In this document: piece by piece, positions 1 through 5,841 of the stretch
How the letters are laid out: each line of letters begins with the position of its first letter
Position numbering within the stretch: position 1 is the first letter of the stretch
Assembly: GCA_964644555.1 (NCBI GenBank)
Contig: CAZXWI010000073.1
Location: 1-7,787, forward strand
Reading direction: 5' to 3'
Source of the DNA: RUG14186 sp964644555
GTDB taxonomy: Bacteria > Bacillota > Clostridia > Eubacteriales > Anaerofustaceae
Length of the DNA stretch: 7,787 nt
Position numbers and translations under genes: made by a program
The notes under the pieces: model-generated
Database searches by the model: none
Seen by the model: the letters and a program-made list of their open reading frames with translations, nothing else
Told to the model about the DNA's origin: nothing

Positions 1-74
1 CGTTTAGCTCAGTTGGTTAGAGCAACCGGCTCATAACCGGTTTGTCCGGGGTTCAAGTCCCTGAAGGTCCACCA
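1..74 (+). tRNA. tRNA with CAU anticodon (Met elongator or Ile2), 5' end cut off by the window
   Basis: A cloverleaf can be read directly. The D stem is 7-10/20-23, the anticodon stem 25-29/37-41 (A-C-C-G-G with C-C-G-G-T), and the seven-base anticodon loop 30-36 holds CAU at 32-34. The variable loop has five bases (42-46). The T stem is 47-51/59-63 around a TTCAAGT loop. The acceptor 3' strand is 64-70, the discriminator is A71, and CCA (72-74) is encoded. Bases 1-4 correspond to tRNA positions 4-7, so positions 1-3 lie outside the window. The anticodon stem lacks the three G:C pairs of initiator tRNA, so this is not fMet. A CAU gene can be elongator Met or the Ile2 tRNA whose C34 becomes lysidine; I cannot decide between them. 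Tentative numbering gives a G-G mismatch at position 5:68 (bases 2 and 66). A terminator follows 12 bases later. Confidence 0.93.
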
Positions 75-86
75 TAGTAAATTCAG

Positions 87-112
87 GCTGTTCTTTAAGA
101 ACAGCTTTTTTT
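87..112 (+). terminator. Intrinsic terminator of the tRNA gene
   Basis: A perfect 8-bp stem (87-94 with 98-105, G-C-T-G-T-T-C-T) closes a three-base loop and is followed at once by seven T residues (106-112). This is a textbook rho-independent terminator. It should end transcription of the tRNA and separate it from the mutS operon. The last T residues also pair with 243-244 in the closing stem of the folded element described next. Confidence 0.93.
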
Positions 113-121
113 ATTAAACGG

Positions 122-186
122 TTAAAGACAAGTAAATAAAAAATTTATAAGCTTGCTTAATAAATTTTTATTTACGCAGTCTTTAA
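122..186. repeat. Long imperfect hairpin inside the folded element
   Basis: The outer stem of 8 bp (122-129 with 179-186) is perfect. After a 2x3-base internal loop, pairing resumes with 132-137 against 170-175. An A6 tract then meets a T5 tract with one bulged base, followed by 144-147 against 161-164, and 148-151 pairs with 156-159 around a four-base tip (bulge at 160). About 27 base pairs are formed over 65 bases. There is no T-run positioned to make it a simple terminator. Confidence 0.75.
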
Positions 187-187
187 G

Positions 188-202
188 GCAAACGAAGTTT
201 GC
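188..202. repeat. Short perfect hairpin, second branch of the folded element
   Basis: Bases 188-193 (GCAAAC) and 197-202 (GTTTGC) are exact reverse complements around a three-base GAA loop. No T-tract follows, so it is not a terminator. It begins two bases after the long hairpin ends. Confidence 0.6.
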
Positions 203-209
203 ATAATGA

Positions 210-226
210 GAGATTTAAATAATCTC
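210..226. repeat. Short perfect hairpin, third branch of the folded element
   Basis: Bases 210-215 (GAGATT) and 221-226 (AATCTC) are exact reverse complements around a five-base loop. It is the last branch before the closing stem returns at 232-244. It is weak on its own; its interest comes from its place in the nested structure. Confidence 0.5.
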
Positions 227-244
227 GAATTACTGTTTAATAAA

Positions 245-372
245 TGCACCACACTAAGTTTTAAAGCACGATTCCAAGTAGCTTTATAATGTTACTTAAT
301 CAATATTTTATGATTTTTTCGTCTATTACTAAATTCATTTATTTTCCTTTTTTAAACTTAATTACGGCTGTA
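245..372. other. Gene-free AT-rich leader between the folded element and the mutS promoter
   Basis: I see no credible open reading frame, RNA gene or terminator here. The stretch is AT-rich, with T runs around 313-319 and 343-355. The T/A-rich part just upstream of the promoter could help RNA polymerase binding as an UP-like element, but no defined motif supports that. Confidence 0.5.
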
Positions 373-400
373 TTGTTATTGATAATTTAAGTGGTATAAT
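373..400 (+). promoter_or_regulatory. Predicted sigma-A-type promoter of the mutS operon
   Basis: TATAAT at 395-400 is a perfect -10 box and is preceded by TGG (392-394), an extended -10 signature. A plausible -35 box TTGTTA (373-378, four of six consensus bases) lies 16 bases upstream. Transcription would start near 406-408, leaving a leader of about 25 bases before mutS. No GAAC-N4-GTTC-type SOS operator overlaps it, so the operon does not look LexA-controlled from this sequence. Confidence 0.75.
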
Positions 401-420
401 TAGTTACGAATTAAAGATAC

Positions 421-425
421 GGAGA
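421..425 (+). promoter_or_regulatory. Ribosome binding site of mutS
   Basis: GGAGA lies six bases before the ATG at 432. It supports that start, which also gives the N terminus expected for MutS (a TPMMQQYL motif close to the first residue). Confidence 0.85.
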
Positions 426-431
426 TATAAT

Positions 432-3053
432 ATGAGTCCATTAACGCCTATGATGCAGCAATATTTGAAAACCCATGAAGAAGTACCCGATGCTTTTTTA
501 ATGTATCGTTTAGGCGACTTTTACGAAATGTTTTTCGATGATGCTATAAAAGCATCCAAAATATTGGATTTGGTTTTAACAGGGCGAGATTGCGGTTTGG
601 AAGAAAGAGCTCCAATGTGCGGTGTGCCGTATCATGCAGTCGACTCCTATGTTGCCAAATTGGTGGATAAGGGCTTTAAAGTTGCTATATGTGAGCAAAT
701 AGGGGACCCGAAAGAAGCAAAAGGGCTTGTGGAAAGAAAGATAACCCGAATTATAACATCGGGAACTGTTACAGATATCGGTTCTTTAAGTGAAGATAAG
801 AATAATTACCTTATGAGCGTATATTATTCGCGTCTTAGTTTTGGAATTGCCTATTGTGATATAACAACGGGGGAAATGAACGCACTTCGAATTGACGGGG
901 ATGATGCAAAAGAGAGATTTTATAATATTGTAAGCGGAATAATGCCTGCCGAGATATTGGTAAACAACACTTTGTATCAAACTCCCGAAATAAAAGAGCG
1001 CATAGAATATATTACACAAAGAAATATTACGCCCATGTCATCATCGATATATTCGTTTGATAGATGTGTAGCACAGATAACCAATCAACTCGAAGTATAT
1101 TCATTGAGTTCCACCGGTCTTGAAGGTAATGACGAAGCCATTAAAGCCGTAGGCTCACTTCTTTATTACCTCAATGATACCCAAAAGGGAGTGTTAAAGC
1201 ATATTCATAAAATAGATATAAGTACCGACAATATGAATATGCATATCGATTATGCTACAAAGCGCAATTTGGAACTTACGGAAACCATAAGAGGAAATAC
1301 GAAAAAAGGTTCTCTTTTGTGGGTGCTTGATAAAACAGTAACGAATGTAGGTTCTCGAACATTGAGAAAGTGGATAAATGAACCTCTTCTTAATGTGGAC
1401 GAAATAATAAAGCGTGAAGATGTGTTAACCGAGTTTTGCTCTGATTTAATGCTTCTTGAAGATACCCAATACTACTTAAAACAAACCTCCGATATACAAA
1501 GGCTTTGTTCCAAACTCAATTACCGCACGATTCACGGTAAAGATCTTATTGCGCTTAAAACCACGCTTGAAATGATTCCGAAAATGAATACATTATTAAG
1601 CAGAGCCTCTTGCTCGTATTTAGTACAAGTAAATAATGATTTAGACCCTGTTTACGAAGTCTACAATTTAATAGACAGAGCGATAAATGAAGAATGTTCA
1701 ATAAACATTAAAGACGGAAACACATTTAAAGAGGGATATAATCTTCAAGCTGACGAGATAAGAAATTACAGGCTTAATGCAAAAAATATTCTCGCAAAAC
1801 TTGAATCGGATGAAAAAGAAAAGACAGGTATAAAGAATTTAAAGGTAAAATATAACAAGGTTTTCGGATATTATTTCGAAGTATCCAAAGGTAATTTGGA
1901 TTTGGTTCCGAATTATTTCATCAGAAAACAAACTTTGGTCAATGCGGAAAGATTCTATACCGAGGAATTAAAAGAAATTGAAACTAAATTATTAAGCGCT
2001 CAGGATGAACTCGAAAGAATAGAAACACAACTTTTCAATGAAATAATCGATGATATATTGCTACATATAGAGCGTTTGCAAAAAACAGCGGAAACTATAG
2101 GTGTTTTGGATGCGTTATGCTCTATGGCATATGTCAGCAGTAAAAACAGATATGTAAGACCAAGCATAAACACTGACGGGATTATAGATGTAAAAAATTC
2201 AAGACACCCTGTGGTAGAGCAGATAAGCGATAATTTGCAATTTATTCCGAACGATATACTTCTTGATACGAATAATAACCGAATGAATCTTATCACAGGT
2301 CCTAATATGGCAGGTAAATCGACATATATAAGACAAACCGCACTTATTTGCATAATGTTTCAGATAGGGTGCTTTTTACCGTGCGAAAGTGCTAATATGT
2401 CGGTAGTTGACAGGGTATTTACCAGAGTTGGTGCCAGTGATGACCTCTCGAAAGGTCAAAGCACATTTATGGTGGAAATGAGCGAAGTTTCCAATATTTT
2501 AAAGCATGCCACAAAAAACAGCCTCGTAATATTGGACGAAGTCGGAAGAGGAACAAGCACATTAGACGGGCTGAGCATTGCATGGGCAGTCGTTGAATAT
2601 TTATATAATAAAGAAACAGCAGGCTGTAAAACACTTTTTGCAACTCATTATCACGAACTGACCGAACTGGATAACGCCAATGAAGGAATAGTGAATTTAC
2701 ATATAGATATTGCACAGACCCAAAGCGGTGTAGTATTTTTGCATAAAATAAAACAGGGTGCTGCCGACAGAAGTTACGGAATTGAGGTAGCAAAACTGGC
2801 AGGACTCCCCGAAGATGTAATTGCACGAAGCGAAGAAATATTATATCAGCTTGAAAACGATGAAGATAAAATCAGCACTAAGAATGTAAAGAAAGCGAAA
2901 GCAGCAAAACAACAGCAGTGCAGCGATATTAATTTATTTAACTACAAAGAATCAAAAGTTGCCGAAGATATTAAATCATTGCCGATATACGACATGACCC
3001 CGCTGGAAGTAGTCAATTTTGTGGCAAAATTACAACAGGAGCTTAATAAATAA
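432..3053 (+). CDS. mutS: DNA mismatch repair protein MutS
   Basis: MutS is the cytoplasmic ATPase that recognises base mismatches and small loops and then recruits MutL. At 873 residues it has the usual length. The N terminus has TPMMQQYL and the mismatch-reading Phe-X-Glu (F30, E32, in GDFYEMF). The connector domain follows to about residue 250, then the lever/core and clamp region (about 270-560). The ATPase domain has Walker A GPNMAGKST (623-631), the GASDDLSKGQSTFMVEM dimer signature (667-683), Walker B LVILDE (698-703) and the ATHYHEL switch histidine H739. Near the C terminus DINLF (832-836) resembles a sliding-clamp-binding QxSLF motif, with Asp in place of Gln. It is the first gene of the operon, with its own promoter and a good ribosome binding site. 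Its stop codon overlaps the mutL start by one base. All catalytic motifs look intact, so function is confident. Confidence 0.98.
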   Translation: MSPLTPMMQQYLKTHEEVPDAFLMYRLGDFYEMFFDDAIKASKILDLVLTGRDCGLEERAPMCGVPYHAVDSYVAKLVDKGFKVAICEQIGDPKEAKGLVERKITRIITSGTVTDIGSLSEDKNNYLMSVYYSRLSFGIAYCDITTGEMNALRIDGDDAKERFYNIVSGIMPAEILVNNTLYQTPEIKERIEYITQRNITPMSSSIYSFDRCVAQITNQLEVYSLSSTGLEGNDEAIKAVGSLLYYLNDTQKGVLKHIHKIDISTDNMNMHIDYATKRNLELTETIRGNTKKGSLLWVLDKTVTNVGSRTLRKWINEPLLNVDEIIKREDVLTEFCSDLMLLEDTQYYLKQTSDIQRLCSKLNYRTIHGKDLIALKTTLEMIPKMNTLLSRASCSYLVQVNNDLDPVYEVYNLIDRAINEECSINIKDGNTFKEGYNLQADEIRNYRLNAKNILAKLESDEKEKTGIKNLKVKYNKVFGYYFEVSKGNLDLVPNYFIRKQTLVNAERFYTEELKEIETKLLSAQDELERIETQLFNEIIDDILLHIERLQKTAETIGVLDALCSMAYVSSKNRYVRPSINTDGIIDVKNSRHPVVEQISDNLQFIPNDILLDTNNNRMNLITGPNMAGKSTYIRQTALICIMFQIGCFLPCESANMSVVDRVFTRVGASDDLSKGQSTFMVEMSEVSNILKHATKNSLVILDEVGRGTSTLDGLSIAWAVVEYLYNKETAGCKTLFATHYHELTELDNANEGIVNLHIDIAQTQSGVVFLHKIKQGAADRSYGIEVAKLAGLPEDVIARSEEILYQLENDEDKISTKNVKKAKAAKQQQCSDINLFNYKESKVAEDIKSLPIYDMTPLEVVNFVAKLQQELNK

Positions 3054-4927
3054 TGGGTGTAATCAGATTATTACCGAAAGATACCGTTGATAAGATTGCG
3101 GCAGGGGAGGTCGTAGTAAACGCATCGTCCGTCATAAAAGAACTTTTGGAAAACGCAATAGATGCCAAGAGCAAAAATATCATTGTTTTGACAAAGCACG
3201 GTGGCAAAAACTTAATAAGAGTCATTGACGACGGATGCGGCATAATGCGTGAGGACATTCATTTGGCTTTTACGAGAAACGCCACAAGCAAGATATATGA
3301 CGATATTTCATCGATAAGTTCACTAGGTTTCAGAGGAGAAGCATTATCGAGTATTTCATTTGTGTCGAACATCACCGTTGCCACAAGACATCAATCGGAA
3401 GATGTGGGTACCAAATGCGAAATATACAATAACGAGATAGGCACTTATCATGATATTGCTTGCAATGTGGGTACAACCATCGAAGTAAGAGATTTGTTTT
3501 TCAATTTCCCTGCAAGGCTGAAACATCTGGGAACGGATTCATCGGAAACTAAGGATATTATTGATATCACAGGAAAAGTTGCATTATCGCATACCGACAT
3601 AAGCGTTACACTGGTTTGCGATGACAGAACTGTATTTTCCACTTCGGGTAACGGAGATTTGAAGGCATGCGTATCTTCTGTTTTAGGAAGAAATAAATCA
3701 GACGGACTTATGCCTATTCACTTCGAAAACGAACCCTTGTATGTTAGTGGGCTTATTTCCTCACCTAATTATATAAACAACAAAAACAGCGAACACATCG
3801 TTTTTCTAAATGGCAGATATATACAATGCCCTGCCATAACAAAAGCGATAGATTCCGTTTATATGGAATATTGCGGCAAAACGGGAGCTGATTATATATT
3901 GTATATTAATCTTCCTTACAACATGATAGATGTAAATATCCATCCGAGCAAAACGACCGTAAGATTTTTAAACGAATCATTGATAATGCTTTTGATAAAG
4001 CAGGGGATAAAGGACTGTTTAAAAGATATTTTTACAATTAAAGAGATTATTCCAAAGAGAATCGAAGAAAAATGTTTCGATAATTCATTTGCAAATGAAA
4101 ATAAAAAACATCAAGCTGAAAGCATTGAATCGGATTCTGATAAACCGAATTATCAAATGCGATCCGATTTTGTAAAACCGAGTGCTGAAGATCCCAAAAG
4201 CGTACAGGGAAAACTCAATATATTACCCTTTGAAGAAACGGACAAATACGATGTATTGCAAATTAACGAAACATTTGACGAAGCGTACTGTGTAATAAAA
4301 AAACAGGATATTCCCTATAAAATAAACAAAGATATTTTTCTTGAATTGACACAGATGAATTATATAGGCAATGCATTCATGCTGTATGCGCTTATAGAAG
4401 GAAATGATAATCTTTATGCAGTGGATACTCATGCGGCACATGAGCGAGTGCTTTATGAAAAGTACCTACGAGATTACAATTCATCTAAAATTCCCGTGCA
4501 GGAACTTATGATACCGATTGTGGTATCGTTTACACCGAATCAATATTTGATTGCCATTAACAATGTGCAAACCTTTGAGCAATTGGGCTTTAGTATAGAG
4601 GATTTTTCGGATAACAGCATTATTGTAAGAAGTATTCCTGCATATCTTCATAGCGACGATATTAAAGAAAAGATAAATGAAATGGTAAATCAAATAGATA
4701 AATTCGATTATACTTTTAAGGATTTGCAAAACCGTAATGAAGCGCTTATAAAAAACGCTTGTCATAGTGCTGTAAGAGGAAGAGAAAACATATCAAAAGA
4801 TTCTGTCATGTATTTATTAAAAGAACTTTATAAATGCGAAATGCCGTTTACATGCCCCCACGGCAGACCTATAATAGGAAAACTAAACGAAAAATATTTC
4901 ATGAAAGTATTTGAGCGAATTAAATAA
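3053..4927 (+). CDS. mutL: DNA mismatch repair endonuclease MutL
   Basis: MutL couples MutS recognition to strand incision. It is a 624-residue GHKL ATPase with a C-terminal endonuclease domain. ATPase motifs: IAAGEVV (15-21), KELLENAIDA with catalytic E30 and metal-binding N34, DDGCGI (59-64), ATSKI (77-81), GFRGEAL (92-98) and VGTTIEVRDLFFNFPARLK (139-157). A variable linker runs from about 335 to 430. The endonuclease motifs are DTHAAHERVLYE (458-469; the family is usually DQHAxxERxxYE), ACHSAVRG (569-576), CPHGRP (601-606) and a final FER (620-622). QELMIPI (483-489) matches the position and form of the clamp-binding motif known in Bacillus MutL. These features mark the nicking type of MutL found in bacteria without MutH. 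The ATG overlaps the mutS stop (TAATG); AGGAG at 3037-3041 lies 11 bases upstream. One oddity is that the usual ERP after GEVV is replaced by VNA. Confidence 0.98.
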   Translation: MGVIRLLPKDTVDKIAAGEVVVNASSVIKELLENAIDAKSKNIIVLTKHGGKNLIRVIDDGCGIMREDIHLAFTRNATSKIYDDISSISSLGFRGEALSSISFVSNITVATRHQSEDVGTKCEIYNNEIGTYHDIACNVGTTIEVRDLFFNFPARLKHLGTDSSETKDIIDITGKVALSHTDISVTLVCDDRTVFSTSGNGDLKACVSSVLGRNKSDGLMPIHFENEPLYVSGLISSPNYINNKNSEHIVFLNGRYIQCPAITKAIDSVYMEYCGKTGADYILYINLPYNMIDVNIHPSKTTVRFLNESLIMLLIKQGIKDCLKDIFTIKEIIPKRIEEKCFDNSFANENKKHQAESIESDSDKPNYQMRSDFVKPSAEDPKSVQGKLNILPFEETDKYDVLQINETFDEAYCVIKKQDIPYKINKDIFLELTQMNYIGNAFMLYALIEGNDNLYAVDTHAAHERVLYEKYLRDYNSSKIPVQELMIPIVVSFTPNQYLIAINNVQTFEQLGFSIEDFSDNSIIVRSIPAYLHSDDIKEKINEMVNQIDKFDYTFKDLQNRNEALIKNACHSAVRGRENISKDSVMYLLKELYKCEMPFTCPHGRPIIGKLNEKYFMKVFERIK

Positions 4928-5841
4928 TGCATAATTTGATAGTTATTGCAGGACCTACTGCAATAGGCAAGAGCAGTGCAGCCATTGAGCTTGCAAAAAG
5001 AATAAATGCGCAAATAATATCCGTCGATTGTTATCAATGCTACAAATATATGGATATAGGAACGGCGAAAGCAACCGAAGATCAGCTTAAATCGGTAAAA
5101 CATTTTATGGTAAGTGAATACGACCCAACTGAATCACTGAGCGTGTTTGAATATGCCCAAAAGAGCAAGGAAATAATCAAAGAGCGAATTAAGCATAATG
5201 ATATAATTCTAGTCGGTGGAAGCGGACTATATATAGACAGTATAGTATTTGATAATTATAATTTCGATGAAGACAGCACCGATACCAGCTACCGCACATT
5301 TTTGCAAAAATATGCCGAAGAAAACGGGAAAAATGCTTTATATGAAAAGTTGTGCGAATTAGATCCCGATTACGCACAAACCACGCATTGCAATAATGTA
5401 AAGAGGGTAATCAGAGCACTGGAATATTACCACGCAACGGGCAAAAAAATGAGCGAGAATAAAACTCAGAAGAAACTATATTACGATAATACAAAATATT
5501 TTGTGCTTAGTTTGGACAGAGCAAAGCTTTACCCCAAAATAAACTTGAGAGTGGACGAAATGATGGATTGCGGATTGCTCGAAGAAGTTAAGTCATTATA
5601 TGAAAGGTATTCCGAATGTGCCACACAGGCATTTAAGGCTATCGGATACGCAGAATTGATATCATATTTAAAAGGCGAAATCAGTTTGGAAAATGCCGTT
5701 GAGCTTATCAAACAACACACCAGAAATTACGCAAAAAGACAGTACACTTGGTTTAGAGCTAACAGTTTTGCTCGCTTTATTACGCTTGAGGGAAATGAAA
5801 ACGCAAGTGATATAGCCAATATAATATATGGAGAATTATAA
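4927..5841 (+). CDS. miaA: tRNA dimethylallyltransferase MiaA
   Basis: MiaA transfers a dimethylallyl group from DMAPP to N6 of A37 in tRNAs reading codons that begin with U, giving i6A. It has 304 residues, normal for the family. The P-loop GPTAIGKS spans 9-16. The substrate motif DCYQCYKYMDIGTAK (34-48) keeps the predicted general base D34. GGSGLY (97-102) has Ser99 where Thr is usual. NVKRVIRALE (157-166) and YYHATGKKMSE follow, and the C-terminal signature runs from AIGYAEL (238-244) to TRNYAKRQYTWFR (265-277). Several usually conserved positions differ: Ser to Cys in DSxQ, and VKHFM (57-61) where IPHHL is typical. Fold and core motifs are still clear. The start overlaps the mutL stop (TAATG). 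No good Shine-Dalgarno sequence precedes it, so translation probably depends on coupling to mutL. Confidence 0.96.
   Translation: MHNLIVIAGPTAIGKSSAAIELAKRINAQIISVDCYQCYKYMDIGTAKATEDQLKSVKHFMVSEYDPTESLSVFEYAQKSKEIIKERIKHNDIILVGGSGLYIDSIVFDNYNFDEDSTDTSYRTFLQKYAEENGKNALYEKLCELDPDYAQTTHCNNVKRVIRALEYYHATGKKMSENKTQKKLYYDNTKYFVLSLDRAKLYPKINLRVDEMMDCGLLEEVKSLYERYSECATQAFKAIGYAELISYLKGEISLENAVELIKQHTRNYAKRQYTWFRANSFARFITLEGNENASDIANIIYGEL

Larger units (their letters stand above)
110..244. repeat. Nested inverted-repeat element: closing stem around three hairpins
   Basis: The ends 110-119 and 235-244 are perfect reverse complements (10 bp). Pairing continues inward through one G-T pair to 122/232, giving 13 bp in total. 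Inside lie three consecutive hairpins at 122-186, 188-202 and 210-226. The whole therefore folds as a closed, multi-branched structure. No coding gene fits here. Possible explanations are a short MITE-like non-autonomous mobile element, a structured non-coding RNA, or the remains of either. No target-site duplication is evident just outside the ends. The stems are AT-rich, which makes chance pairing more likely than in balanced DNA, but three adjacent hairpins within a closing stem is more organised than I would expect from base composition alone. The base pairing is seen; the function is unknown. Confidence 0.55.

Noticed and set aside
87..105. GTTC-TTTA-GAAC palindrome as a possible LexA operator
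   Set aside because: The half-sites are in the opposite order to GAAC-N4-GTTC, and the palindrome is part of an obvious terminator hairpin with a T run.
110..244. Integron attC-like site, because of AAC/GTT ends in the inverted repeat
   Set aside because: The ends read ATTAAAC and GTTTAAT, each missing the RYYYAAC/GTTRRRY consensus by one base, and there is no cassette gene or integrase in the window.
206..289. Small ORF of 27 codons starting at the ATG at 206
   Set aside because: It has no ribosome binding site, sits on top of the hairpin region and has no recognisable motif; such a length is expected by chance.
379..384. TTGATA as the -35 box of the mutS promoter
   Set aside because: The spacing to TATAAT is only ten bases, too short; TTGTTA at 373-378 with 16 bases fits better.
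2467..2826. Antisense ORF of 119 codons inside mutS
   Set aside because: It lies opposite the highly conserved MutS ATPase region, has no ribosome binding site or motif, and is a shadow of the real frame.
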